Source: Acidobacteriota bacterium
GTDB lineage: Bacteria > Acidobacteriota > Terriglobia > Bryobacterales > Bryobacteraceae
DNA length: 64,000 nucleotides
Direction: 5' to 3'
Assembly (NCBI GenBank): GCA_018268935.1
Contig: JAFDVS010000109.1
Location: 1,292-65,291 of the forward strand
This document shows positions 1-8,432 of this stretch, piece by piece. Both the position numbers and the translations under genes were made by a program. The notes beneath the pieces were generated by a model. It saw nothing but the letters and a program-made list of their open reading frames with translations. It did not search any database and was not told where the DNA came from. Positions within the stretch are counted from its first letter, which is position 1. The number at the start of each line of letters is the position of its first letter.

Positions 1-315
1 TGCAAGGCGTTCAACGCCAAGACGTCGGCCAAGGATCAGGAAGGCCTGATCATCCCCGTTGTCATCACCATTTTCTCCGACCGTACCTTTACCTTTATTA
101 CGAAGACGCCGCCGGTGCCGGTTCTGATCAAGCGAGCCGTTAACCTGGCTAAGGGCTCTGCGGAACCGAACAAGTCGAAGGTTGGCAAGATCACGGAAAA
201 GCAGGTGGAAGAGATCGCGAAGCTGAAAATGCCCGATCTGAACTGCTTCGATGTCTCCGCCGCCGTGCGAAGCGTCAAAGGGACGGCGCGCTCCATGGGC
301 GTGGACGTCATCTAG
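1..315 (+). CDS. rplK: 50S ribosomal protein L11, C-terminal part (5' end outside window)
   Basis: The open frame enters from the left edge and ends at TAG 313-315. It matches the second half of L11: the CKAFNAKT start of the linker, the IIPVVITIFSDRTFTF strand, FITKTPPVPVLIKRA, the EPNKSKVGKIT segment of the rRNA-binding domain, KMPDLN and the family ending GTARSMGV. L11 binds 23S rRNA in the GTPase-associated centre of the ribosome. About 40 N-terminal residues are missing. In most bacteria rplA follows at once; here a terminator follows and then unrelated polysaccharide genes, so the usual rplK-rplA-rplJ-rplL order is broken. Confidence 0.95.
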   Translation, partial: CKAFNAKTSAKDQEGLIIPVVITIFSDRTFTFITKTPPVPVLIKRAVNLAKGSAEPNKSKVGKITEKQVEEIAKLKMPDLNCFDVSAAVRSVKGTARSMGVDVI

Positions 316-360
316 ATTTCCCCACTTTACAGTTTTTACAGATTGACAGATTTTTGTCAG

Positions 361-391
361 GGCCTGGGAGAGATCCCAGGCCTTTTGCTTT
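361..391 (+). terminator. Rho-independent terminator after rplK
   Basis: A perfect 9-bp stem (GGCCTGGGA at 361-369, TCCCAGGCC at 374-382) with a GAGA tetraloop is followed by TTTTGCTTTG. It lies 45 bases after the rplK stop and should end the ribosomal protein transcript, isolating it from the polysaccharide operon downstream. Confidence 0.88.
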
Positions 392-602
392 GAGTCGCTT
401 GCAAAACGAACCCAAGACTCCCGCAACCTTTTTGTAAACTCCCGCACGGTTCGCCGATACGCTCTTCATGTTCGTAGGCGAGCTGACTGTTTTTTCCAAA
501 ACATACACTCCGTTCCACTCCGAAACCCGTTCCGGCACGAGGCAGGCCTCGCCGATTCCGCCATCACTTGTATTTTCAATGTCTTTGCCTTCCCTGTGGC
601 TT

Positions 603-618
603 TGGCAAAGGCGTTGCA
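603..618 (+). promoter_or_regulatory. Putative sigma-54 (-24/-12) promoter of the polysaccharide operon
   Basis: TGGCA at 603-607 and TTGCA at 614-618 place GG (604-605) and GC (616-617) exactly ten bases apart, as the RpoN consensus TGGCACG-N4-TTGC requires. Transcription would start near 629, giving a leader of about 80 bases before the ATG at 710. Polysaccharide operons in several phyla are known to use sigma-54 with an enhancer-binding activator; no activator gene is in this window. The match is sequence-only. Confidence 0.6.
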
Positions 619-709
619 TTCTATTTCCCTGAAAACGTACTCCGGCGCCGCCCGGGGTTATTCGACAAGGTTCATCACTTTTCATCACATTTGGAGGTGT
701 GAAAAAGCT

Positions 710-1003
710 ATGCCAGTATTCAAGCCGCGTAACCGCCTGGTCAACTTTCGACTGAGTGAAGAGGAGTTTGAGAAGCTCCGCGCCAGTTGTTCTTTGTATG
801 GAGCACGTAGTCTCTCCGATTTTGCTCGAGCCGCTGTCATGCGTTCGGTAGGTGGAGCAAATGGTGTCACCGGCGAAAGCACGGATCCGACACTAGACAG
901 CAAGGTAACCGATCTGGAAAGCCGGGTTGGAGAATTGAGCCGCCTGGTGGAGAGCCTGCTTACCGCAACCACCGCCCCTGTCGCTGCCGGTCAAGGAGAA
1001 TAG
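710..1003 (+). CDS. Small ribbon-helix-helix-like protein with coiled-coil tail
   Basis: A 97-residue protein starting at ATG 710, chosen because GGAGGTG lies ten bases upstream (693-699); the longer frame to 596 has no such site. Residues 8-45 (RLVNFRLSEEEFEKLRASC, then SLSDFARAAVM) fit a ribbon-helix-helix DNA-binding fold of the MobC/CopG kind: a basic beta strand and two helices. Residues about 60-85 (SKVTDLESRVGELSRLVESL) have heptad spacing and look like a short coiled coil. It lies six bases before the Wza-like gene and directly after the sigma-54-like promoter, so it may be an operon regulator. Family assignment is by pattern only. Confidence 0.75.
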   Translation: MPVFKPRNRLVNFRLSEEEFEKLRASCSLYGARSLSDFARAAVMRSVGGANGVTGESTDPTLDSKVTDLESRVGELSRLVESLLTATTAPVAAGQGE

Positions 1004-1009
1004 CCCACC

Positions 1010-1963
1010 ATGTACCCGCTAATGGTCTTGGTCATGTTGCTTGGCTTCAGTTTGTCCGCGCAGAACCGTGGTTTGCCGCCATTGTATGAGGTAGGGGGGG
1101 CAAATCTTCCCGCCCAAAAGATCGGAGCCAACGATCTGGTGGCGGTGTCGGTCTACGATTCGCCGGAACTCACTCGAACCGTCCGCGTGAGCGCGGATGG
1201 GTTTGTCCGTCTCCCTATGCTGAAGGCGCCTATTCAGGCGGGGGGACGTATGCCCTCGGAGTTGGAAACCGCAATAGCGGATGCTCTCATTCAGGACAAC
1301 ATTCTGATTGCTCCGGTGGTGACCGTGACAATGGTGGAGTATCACAGCCGTCCCATCAATGTGGTCGGCTCCGTCAAACGGCCATTGACGTTCCAGGCTG
1401 TTGGAGGGGCGACGCTACTGGACGCTATTACCCGGGCAGAAGGCCTCTCACCGGATGCCGGTCCGGAAATTCTGGTCAGCCGCACCCAGCCTGGCGAGAA
1501 CGGAACACCTGCCACGATAATTCAACGAATCCCGGTGAAGGGTTTGATCGATGAAGCCGACCCTGAGTTGAATGTGCGCCTCTATGGAGGCGAAGAGATT
1601 CGCGTACCGGAGGTGGGAAAGATCTTCGTTGTCGGCAATGTACGCCGTCCGGGCGCCTATCCCGTCCAGGACAGTGCCGGAACGAGCGTGCTCAAACTGC
1701 TCGCCCTCAGTGAGGGGCTGCTGCCTTACACGGCTAAGCAGGGATACATCTATCGCAAGGAATCCTCCTCCGGATCGAAGAACGAGATTTCCATCGAGAT
1801 CTCAAAGATCATCGACCGGAAAAGCCCCGATGTGCCACTTCAGGCGAACGACATCCTCTATATTCCCGACAACAAAGGGAAGCGGATGACCATTTCCACA
1901 CTGGAGAAGCTGGCCGGATTCGGATCGGCCACTGCCAGCGGAATGATCATCTGGCGGCGGTAA
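1010..1963 (+). CDS. Polysaccharide export outer-membrane protein, Wza/SLBB type
   Basis: A 317-residue secreted protein with a Sec signal peptide (MYPLMVLVMLLGFSLSAQ, cleaved near residue 18) and no lipobox cysteine, unlike E. coli Wza. Residues about 35-110 form the poly_export domain (IGANDLVAVSVYDSPELTR, DGFVRLPML), followed by two SLBB domains beginning at INVVGSVKRP and IFVVGNVRRPGAYPV. The C-terminus (LEKLAGFGSATASGMIIW) could be the amphipathic helix that lines the outer-membrane ring. It should form the channel that exports the polymer and works with the Wzc-like kinase encoded next. AAGGAG lies about 11 bases before the ATG. Confidence 0.92.
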   Translation: MYPLMVLVMLLGFSLSAQNRGLPPLYEVGGANLPAQKIGANDLVAVSVYDSPELTRTVRVSADGFVRLPMLKAPIQAGGRMPSELETAIADALIQDNILIAPVVTVTMVEYHSRPINVVGSVKRPLTFQAVGGATLLDAITRAEGLSPDAGPEILVSRTQPGENGTPATIIQRIPVKGLIDEADPELNVRLYGGEEIRVPEVGKIFVVGNVRRPGAYPVQDSAGTSVLKLLALSEGLLPYTAKQGYIYRKESSSGSKNEISIEISKIIDRKSPDVPLQANDILYIPDNKGKRMTISTLEKLAGFGSATASGMIIWRR

Positions 1964-2005
1964 CCCACCTACTCATATTCCACAGAAAGGGAACATTTTT
2001 TCCCC

Positions 2006-4195
2006 ATGCCCCAAGAGAAGTCTGACAAAGAAATTGTTCTCGCTGGTGAAACGTATCGGATCGCCCAGTTGATTCCGCAATCGCCGGGAAGTGCGTTTGC
2101 TGAGAGCGAAGCGGAGGATGCTGGAGTCCCGATCTCTCATTATGCGTGGGTAGTGAAACGGCATCGCTGGAAGATTCTGCTGTTTGTCGCCATCTCCGTA
2201 TTCGCCACCGCGGTGATTTCCAATCGCATCACCCCTGTGTACGAGTCCACGGCGACCGTCGACATCGACCGGCAAACTCCGACAGGCGTTGTGGGCCAGG
2301 AGTCCATGCGTTCGAGCCTGATCAACGATTCTGATCAATTCCTGGCAACTCAGATCAAGCTGGTACAGTCCGACAGCGTGCTGCGGCCTGTGGCGCAGCG
2401 CTACCGGCTGACGAGCAGGGAGCAGGCGCCCGAGTCGAATGTCTCTCAGTCGAACGTTTTCCAGAAGAATTTGAAAGTGAATCGGCCGACGAATACGTAC
2501 CTCCTGCTGATCAGCTACCGGTCCACGGATCCGCAGATGTCCGCCGACATTGCCAACGCAATCGCCCAATCCTACCTGGAGCACACCTACAACATCCGTT
2601 TCCGGGCCTCGGCAAGCTTGACGACGTTCATGGAGAAGCAATTGGAGGAACTGCGGGCGAAGATGGAGCAATCCTCGGCCGCTTTGATCCAATTCGAGCG
2701 CGAATTGAACATGATCAGCCCGGAAGAGAAGACGAATATCCTTTCGGCAAGGCTTCTGCAGTTGAACACAGAGTACACAAATGCTCAATCCGATCGGGTG
2801 CGGAAGGAGGCGGCGTTTCAATCCGTGAAGAACGGCTCACTTGAGGCGGCGCAGGTGTCAGGGCAAGGAGAACCGCTGAGAAAACTGACGGAAAAGATGA
2901 ATGAAGCGCAGGAGCGGTTTAGCCAAGTCAAGGCACAGTACGGTACGGCGCACCCTGAGTATCGCAAAGCCGCAGCTCAGTTTACGGAAGTGCAGCGGCA
3001 GCACGATCGTACCCGGCAAAATATCGTGCAGCGGGTAGAAATCGAATACCAGGAGTCCGTCAACCGCGAGGCGATGCTGCAAAAAGCCGTGCAGGAAACG
3101 AAAGCGGAGTTCGACCGGCTCAATGCGAGGTCTTTTGAATACCAGGCGGTCAAAAGAGAGGCCGAGGCAGACAAGAAGCTCTATGAGGAGTTGGTCCGCA
3201 AGATCAAGGAAGCCGGCATCAATGCCAGTTTCCAGAACAGCTCGATCCGAATCGCCGATCCGGCACGTCCACCGGCGAAGCCTGTGTTTCCGAATCTGAA
3301 ACTGAACCTGGCGCTCGCATTTGTGTTTTCCACGATGCTCGCGTTTGGCGCCGCAGTCCTGAGCGATACGCTGGACAACACGATCCGGGATCCGGAGCAA
3401 GTGGCGCGGACACTCAAAACGGAAGTCATTGGGTCACTCCCGGTGGTGAAAAACTGGCGCAGCCAGTTGGGGCCTGTGGCCCAGAACGGCGCCACCAAGG
3501 CGCTGGTCGCCCTGCATGATTCGAACGACCATGCCAACAGCTACGCCGAAGCAATCCGAACCTTGCGAAACTCCATTCTGCTCAGTGACTTCGATCGACG
3601 TCTTCGATCACTGCTGGTGACCAGTGCATCGCCAGGCGAGGGCAAATCGACGATTGCGGCCCATCTGGCAGCCACCCACGCCGAACAGCATCATCGGACC
3701 TTGTTGATCGACGGAGACTTGCGTCGGCCCAGCGTGCATAAGCGCTTCGGGATCTCCTCCGCAGTCGGGCTTTCGAATGTCCTGGTAGGTGAGGTTGCGT
3801 GGAAGGAGGCACTCATTCAACCGGCGGGCCTCCCTGACCTGGATGTGCTTCCGGCGGGACCACCGTCGCGCCGAGCGGCGGACCTTATTGGGCGCGGATT
3901 GATGGAGCTACTGGAAGAAGCGGGTACTCACTATGATCTGGTCATCCTGGATGCGCCACCGCTCCTCGGATTCGCTGAGCCACTGCAAATGGCAACGGCA
4001 GTGGACGGAGTCGTTGTGGTGACACGCGCGGGTGAAACCAACCGCAAAGCGGTAGGCGCGGTGATCGCAACGCTACAACGGTTGCGCGCGAATGTGATGG
4101 GGCTGGTTCTCAACCAGGTCCATCAGGAAATGAGTGACAGCTACTACTACTACAGCCACTACGGAAAGTACTACCACGCGAATAGAAAAGGCTGA
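2006..4195 (+). CDS. Wzc-like chain-length determinant and BY-family tyrosine autokinase
   Basis: A 729-residue inner-membrane protein. Residues 43-80 carry the first membrane helix of the Wzz domain, followed by a long periplasmic coiled-coil region. A second helix lies near residues 430-450 (LNLALAFVFSTMLAFGAAV). The C-terminal kinase has Walker A SASPGEGKST (540-549), Walker A' LLIDGDLRRP (566-575), Walker B LVILDAPP (about 645-652) and a tail with seven tyrosines (SYYYYSHYGKYY), the usual autophosphorylation cluster. It sets polymer length and couples Wzy polymerisation to Wza export. Kinase and Wzz domains are in one chain, the proteobacterial arrangement. No matching low-molecular-weight phosphatase is in the cluster. 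Confidence 0.95.
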   Translation: MPQEKSDKEIVLAGETYRIAQLIPQSPGSAFAESEAEDAGVPISHYAWVVKRHRWKILLFVAISVFATAVISNRITPVYESTATVDIDRQTPTGVVGQESMRSSLINDSDQFLATQIKLVQSDSVLRPVAQRYRLTSREQAPESNVSQSNVFQKNLKVNRPTNTYLLLISYRSTDPQMSADIANAIAQSYLEHTYNIRFRASASLTTFMEKQLEELRAKMEQSSAALIQFERELNMISPEEKTNILSARLLQLNTEYTNAQSDRVRKEAAFQSVKNGSLEAAQVSGQGEPLRKLTEKMNEAQERFSQVKAQYGTAHPEYRKAAAQFTEVQRQHDRTRQNIVQRVEIEYQESVNREAMLQKAVQETKAEFDRLNARSFEYQAVKREAEADKKLYEELVRKIKEAGINASFQNSSIRIADPARPPAKPVFPNLKLNLALAFVFSTMLAFGAAVLSDTLDNTIRDPEQVARTLKTEVIGSLPVVKNWRSQLGPVAQNGATKALVALHDSNDHANSYAEAIRTLRNSILLSDFDRRLRSLLVTSASPGEGKSTIAAHLAATHAEQHHRTLLIDGDLRRPSVHKRFGISSAVGLSNVLVGEVAWKEALIQPAGLPDLDVLPAGPPSRRAADLIGRGLMELLEEAGTHYDLVILDAPPLLGFAEPLQMATAVDGVVVVTRAGETNRKAVGAVIATLQRLRANVMGLVLNQVHQEMSDSYYYYSHYGKYYHANRKG

Positions 4196-4197
4196 AC

Positions 4198-5436
4198 ATG
4201 CAAGCGGCCCCTATCTCCACAGTGTCCACATCGGCATTGCCGTTGCGCGTGAACTTCGCCTGGATGCTGATCGGGAATATCATCCAGGCCGGGGCTCAGT
4301 GGGGAGTCGTTGTCGTACTCGCCAGGCTGGGCAGCCCCGAAGACGTCGGCGGCTATGCGCTGGCACTGGCAATAGTGAGCCCGGTCTTTCTGTTCTCGAA
4401 CATGCACTTGCGGGCGATTCTGGCTACCGACGTCGCACTCGAGACGAGAGCCGGCACGTACTTCTCACTGCGTCTTGCGTCGAGTTCGTTGGCAGCGCTG
4501 GCGCTGCTGGTGGCCGCCGTGTTCCGCGGCCCTCAGCAGGGTCTGGTTCTTGCCGGATTGACAGCCGCAAAGGCATTTGAGGCCATCAGTGAGGTGCTTT
4601 ACGGAGAGATGCAGCGAACGGAACAGATGGACCGGATTGGAAAATCGATGGCCGCAAGGTGGGGAGGCGCATTGCTTGTTACGGCGGCGGCCATGAACTG
4701 GAGCCGCAGCCTGCTGGCATCGCTCATTTCGATCGGTTTGGTGTCCGCCGCAGTAGCATTCTGGGATTTGCGGACTGTCAGGGCCAGCAGGTGGAGGAGT
4801 TCATTCGGGGAAATGAAACAGCTTGCTGTCTCGGCAGCGCCACTCGGGTTGCTCATGCTGATGGTTTCACTCAATGCTTCGATTCCCAGGTATTACCTCG
4901 CTGGACTTTCATCACAAAGCGCTGTTGGTGTTTTCGCGGCCCTCTCGTATGTGTCCATCGCGCTGAACACTCTAGTAATAGCCTCCGGCCAAGCCGGGGG
5001 AACAAGCATGGCACGCAGTTTCTGGGCACGGGATGGGTTTGCGTTTGCGGGCCAGGCAGCAAGGTTGCTCGCATTGGCACTTGCACTCGGAATCGCTGGC
5101 GTCGGGGCGTCGCTGTGGAAAGGCCCAGAATTGCTGGAGCTTCTGTACGGACCTTTCTTTTCTCGAGAGAGTGAACCGTTGAACTGGCTGATGATAGCCG
5201 GCGCACTAAGCTATGTGGCTTCGGCAATGGGATACATGTTGGCGTCAGCCCGATGCTTCCACATGCAACTGCCGACACTCATCCTGACATCCCTCACAAC
5301 GGCGCTTTGCTGCCACCTTCTGGTTCCGCAGGGTGGAGTGGCGGGCGCCGCAAAGGCTCAGTTCGCGGGGTATGCGGTGCAGACTGCTTTGAGCGCACTG
5401 CTCTTGATCTATTCCTGCGCGAGGAGATTTCAATGA
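4198..5436 (+). CDS. Wzx-like polysaccharide flippase (MATE/MOP superfamily)
   Basis: A 412-residue very hydrophobic protein with about twelve predicted membrane helices, beginning two bases after the kinase stop. The first helix (NFAWMLIGNIIQAGAQWGVVVVLARLG) and the GYALALAI segment fit the polysaccharide_synt family, whose members flip undecaprenyl-linked repeat units to the periplasm. The gene lies between the Wzc-like kinase and a Wzy-like protein and overlaps the latter by four bases (ATGA), so it should be translated with them. Substrate cannot be told from sequence. Confidence 0.85.
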   Translation: MQAAPISTVSTSALPLRVNFAWMLIGNIIQAGAQWGVVVVLARLGSPEDVGGYALALAIVSPVFLFSNMHLRAILATDVALETRAGTYFSLRLASSSLAALALLVAAVFRGPQQGLVLAGLTAAKAFEAISEVLYGEMQRTEQMDRIGKSMAARWGGALLVTAAAMNWSRSLLASLISIGLVSAAVAFWDLRTVRASRWRSSFGEMKQLAVSAAPLGLLMLMVSLNASIPRYYLAGLSSQSAVGVFAALSYVSIALNTLVIASGQAGGTSMARSFWARDGFAFAGQAARLLALALALGIAGVGASLWKGPELLELLYGPFFSRESEPLNWLMIAGALSYVASAMGYMLASARCFHMQLPTLILTSLTTALCCHLLVPQGGVAGAAKAQFAGYAVQTALSALLLIYSCARRFQ

Positions 5437-6650
5437 CGCTATTGCAAAGAAACCGCGCACAGTGGGATCGAATTGGATTTCTCCTGTCCTGGGTGCTGGT
5501 GTTTCTCATCCCGTGGGGGGACATGCTGTTGTTGCCTGTTCAAGTGCAGTTCAGCAGGGTATTCACGATAGTCGCGGCGGCGGCATGGATACCTCTGCTA
5601 TGGCGGCGCCGATCGTTACGCCCACTCGAGTCACCACATTACTGGATGCTTCTATTTGTGCTGTGGGTTGGAGTTACTGTCATTGAGACGGCGGAACCGG
5701 ATCGGGCGTTGAGGCGCGTGCTCTCGTTTACTCAGTTGTTTCTCAATGCATGGCTCCTTCATCAGAGTGTGCAAAGTAGAGAGCGGTATCACAAGCTCTT
5801 GGTCGCTTGGGTATTGGGATGCTGCGTCTGTTTGGCGGGACAGATGTACAACTTCATGCTGGATATCCGCCAGGGTGATGGCCGCTGCACTGCGCCCGGC
5901 TTCGACCCCAATGACCTTGCTGTCACCCTAGTACTGGGTATTCCCGCGGCATGGCAGGTTTCATTGCAGGAGAAAGCGCGGCGTTGGCTGTTCCTAATGT
6001 ACATCCCCGCCGCGGTGGCGGGGACACTTTTGACCGCCTCACGAGGCGCCGCGCTCACGTTGGCAGTGGTACTGCTTCTGCCACTTTCGGGGATGGCGAA
6101 GGCTACGGCAAAGGGAATCGCAGGAGTTGCGGCAGTTGCCGGACTTTGCATCTTCCTGTTGAGCAGTCTATCCGAAGAAGCGGCATTCCGGCGCCTATCC
6201 ACTATTGGAGATCAGGTCTCGTCGAGAGATCTGAACGGCAGGATTGACATCTGGCTCAAGGGATACGCGGCCTTCATGGATCACCCGTTAACGGGGGTTG
6301 GGGCCGGCGGGTTCGAGAATGCAATCGGCGCGGCTCGTGGTAATGGGATGGCAGCACACAACGCCTTGCTGGGGGTGGCGGTCGAACATGGCACCGTCGG
6401 TCTGTTTTTGTTTGTGGGGGCGTTGGGATCCTTGATACGAAGGGCATGGCGAAACGAATGGGGGGAAAGACGTTTTTGGGTATTCCTGCTTGCGGCCTGG
6501 GCGATCGCGGCCATGAGCCTGAGTTGGGAGAACAGAGAAATGACCTGGCTACTATGGGGCCTTTGTGCGGCGCAGCCGAAACAGACCGGCACACGGCATC
6601 CAAGAATTGTGATTTGGAGGTCTCATGCACAGACAAGCGCAACGGCATAG
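5433..6650 (+). CDS. O-antigen ligase/polymerase family protein (Wzy/WaaL-like), copy 1
   Basis: A 405-residue polytopic membrane protein. The start is ATG 5433, which overlaps the flippase stop as ATGA and has GAGGAG just upstream. About ten hydrophobic segments are present, with the Wzy_C signature: LLTASRGAALTLAVVLL, then a periplasmic loop with DHPLTGVGAGGFENA and AAHNALLGVAVEHG. Proteins of this family either polymerise repeat units (Wzy) or ligate the chain to an acceptor (WaaL). A second member lies at 13282-14499, so the two functions may be divided between them. Confidence 0.85.
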   Translation: MTLLQRNRAQWDRIGFLLSWVLVFLIPWGDMLLLPVQVQFSRVFTIVAAAAWIPLLWRRRSLRPLESPHYWMLLFVLWVGVTVIETAEPDRALRRVLSFTQLFLNAWLLHQSVQSRERYHKLLVAWVLGCCVCLAGQMYNFMLDIRQGDGRCTAPGFDPNDLAVTLVLGIPAAWQVSLQEKARRWLFLMYIPAAVAGTLLTASRGAALTLAVVLLLPLSGMAKATAKGIAGVAAVAGLCIFLLSSLSEEAAFRRLSTIGDQVSSRDLNGRIDIWLKGYAAFMDHPLTGVGAGGFENAIGAARGNGMAAHNALLGVAVEHGTVGLFLFVGALGSLIRRAWRNEWGERRFWVFLLAAWAIAAMSLSWENREMTWLLWGLCAAQPKQTGTRHPRIVIWRSHAQTSATA

Positions 6651-7827
6651 AATTTGCTTTCTCACCACGGGGTTAGCCCGTGGAGGCGCTGAGATCCAAG
6701 TGGTATTGCTGGCGAGAGGATTCAAACAAAGAGGATGGGATGTGTCGGTGGAAAGCATGTTGCCGCCGCAAGACTTCGTGGAAGAGCTAACCGCACACGG
6801 AATCCCTGTCACCTCTTTGGGAATGGAGCGCGGCGTACCCAATCCACTGGCCATTTGGCGCCTGACGCGCAGGTGGCGGAAGATTCAGCCGGATGTCGTG
6901 CATTGCCACATGGTGCATGCGAATCTACTGGGACGGATCACAAGGATATTCGCACCACCACGGGTGTTGATCGCGACAGCACACAACATTTGGGAAGGCC
7001 CAAAGTGGCGGGATTGGGCCTATCGACTGACCGATGGGCTCGGCGATCTGACGACCAATGTGAGTCAGGCAGCGCTTGATCGCTATGTCAAGGATAAGCT
7101 GGTGCGGCGGGAAAAGGCAGTCTACATGCCAAATGGGATTGAAACCAGCCGCTTCGCCCCGAATGAAGACTTGAGGAAGAGTAAACGGCATGAACTTGGT
7201 TGGGGAAGCAACTTCGTTTGGCTGGCAGTAGGAAATCTCCGGGTGCAGAAGGACTATCCCAATCTCATCGCGGCCTTCGGTCAGCATCGATGCAAACAGA
7301 AAGGTGTCCGATTGGCAATTGCCGGATATGGGGAGCTTCAAGCAACGCTCAAAGAACAGATCCGCCAACTGCAGTTGGATCACTGTGTCGAACTCTTGGG
7401 CGCAAGAGGCGACGTTCGCGAACTGATGTTAGCTGCGGACGGTTTTGTCATGTCCTCGGCATGGGAAGGGCTGCCGCTGGTGTTGATCGAGGCCTCTGCC
7501 TCTGGCTTGCCGATTGTGGCAACGAACGTTGGAGGAAATGGTGAAATCGTGGCGGGCGGGCAAACTGGTTTCCTCGTCCCCCCCAAGGACTCAGCAGCAC
7601 TGGCCTCCGGCATGGACCGAATGATTGCGCTGGACGTCTCGCGCCGTAAGGAGATGGGTGTAGCGGGGCTTCAGAGAGCCGAGCAGTATTACGGTATCGA
7701 GTCGGTACTTAGCAAGTGGGAGAACATCTACGACCAGTTGCTCCAGGTGAATGCGCCAAGGCGCAGGACTCGCTGGACCGGCGTCTGTTCACTCCCGGAA
7801 GGAGTGCGCCAATGGCGACAAGGTTGA
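6625..7827 (+). CDS. Glycosyltransferase family 4 (copy 1)
   Basis: A 400-residue cytoplasmic GT-B enzyme starting at ATG 6625, eight bases after GGAGG and inside the end of the previous gene (26-base overlap). The N-terminal domain has GLARGGAEIQVVLLARGF, the glycine-rich loop common in GT4, and HCHMVHANLLGR. The C-terminal domain has the donor-binding E-x7-E motif (SAWEGLPLVLIEAS, E281 and E289). It should transfer a nucleotide-activated sugar to the lipid-linked repeat unit. Donor and linkage are not predictable. Confidence 0.92.
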   Translation: MHRQAQRHRICFLTTGLARGGAEIQVVLLARGFKQRGWDVSVESMLPPQDFVEELTAHGIPVTSLGMERGVPNPLAIWRLTRRWRKIQPDVVHCHMVHANLLGRITRIFAPPRVLIATAHNIWEGPKWRDWAYRLTDGLGDLTTNVSQAALDRYVKDKLVRREKAVYMPNGIETSRFAPNEDLRKSKRHELGWGSNFVWLAVGNLRVQKDYPNLIAAFGQHRCKQKGVRLAIAGYGELQATLKEQIRQLQLDHCVELLGARGDVRELMLAADGFVMSSAWEGLPLVLIEASASGLPIVATNVGGNGEIVAGGQTGFLVPPKDSAALASGMDRMIALDVSRRKEMGVAGLQRAEQYYGIESVLSKWENIYDQLLQVNAPRRRTRWTGVCSLPEGVRQWRQG

Positions 7828-8432
7828 AGCGGATTCTGGATATCACCGGCAGTCTCACGGCGTTGTTACTGCTGTTGCCTTTGCTCGTCATGATCGCAGC
7901 CGCGGTCCGAGCCACATCAAGGGGACCGATCATATTCCGGCAGCAACGTCTTGGCTTGGCAGGAATTCCATTCTGGATACTCAAATTCCGCACGATGCAG
8001 CATCGGGCGAGAGACATTCGCAACGCAGATGGATCAGCCTATTGCGCAGATGACGATCCTCGGGTTACGCCCCTCGGGAAGTGGTTACGAAAGACAAGCC
8101 TCGATGAATTGCCGCAGTTTTGGAACGTTTTGCGAGGAGACATGAGCTTGGTTGGGCCACGGCCGGACCAGATGGACCAACTGCGCTACTACACACCGGA
8201 GGACAGGGCCAAATTGAGGATGCGTCCCGGGATTACGGGGTTGGCTCAGATCAGCGGGCGTAACCGTATTAGTTGGGAGGTGCGACGGCAACTCGATAGC
8301 GCGTATGTCAACCAATGGACGTTCGGGCGGGACATCGTGATTCTTCTCAAGACTGTGCCATACGTCCTGCTGCGGCGCGATATCAACACCAGGGGGAACA
8401 ATGCCAGCCACAATTCCACAGCAGCAGCTTGA
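7812..8432 (+). CDS. Initiating sugar-phosphate transferase (PglC-type monotopic PGT)
   Basis: A 206-residue protein of the bacterial sugar transferase family, starting at ATG 7812 after GGAAGGAG. One N-terminal hydrophobic segment (residues 13-33) is followed by GPIIFRQQRLGL, FWILKFRTM, the catalytic-region motif KTSLDELPQFWNVLRGDMSL and VGPRP. This is the minimal PglC-like form, without the extra N-terminal helices of WbaP. It transfers a sugar phosphate from a UDP-sugar to undecaprenyl phosphate, the first step of repeat-unit assembly. It overlaps the previous gene by 16 bases and the next by 32. Confidence 0.93.
   Translation: MATRLKRILDITGSLTALLLLLPLLVMIAAAVRATSRGPIIFRQQRLGLAGIPFWILKFRTMQHRARDIRNADGSAYCADDDPRVTPLGKWLRKTSLDELPQFWNVLRGDMSLVGPRPDQMDQLRYYTPEDRAKLRMRPGITGLAQISGRNRISWEVRRQLDSAYVNQWTFGRDIVILLKTVPYVLLRRDINTRGNNASHNSTAAA

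Larger units (their letters stand above)
316..709. other. Intergenic region between rplK and the polysaccharide operon
   Basis: This 394-base stretch has no credible gene. It holds the terminator at 361-391 and the sigma-54-like promoter at 603-618. A frame on the minus strand (308-688) gives a low-complexity basic protein with no family features and spans the terminator, so I do not call it. I see no other clear element between 392 and 602. Confidence 0.7.

Noticed and set aside
308..688. Minus-strand frame of 126 residues in the rplK-operon gap
   Set aside because: It crosses the rplK terminator and the sigma-54-like site and has no domain, signal or ribosome-binding support.
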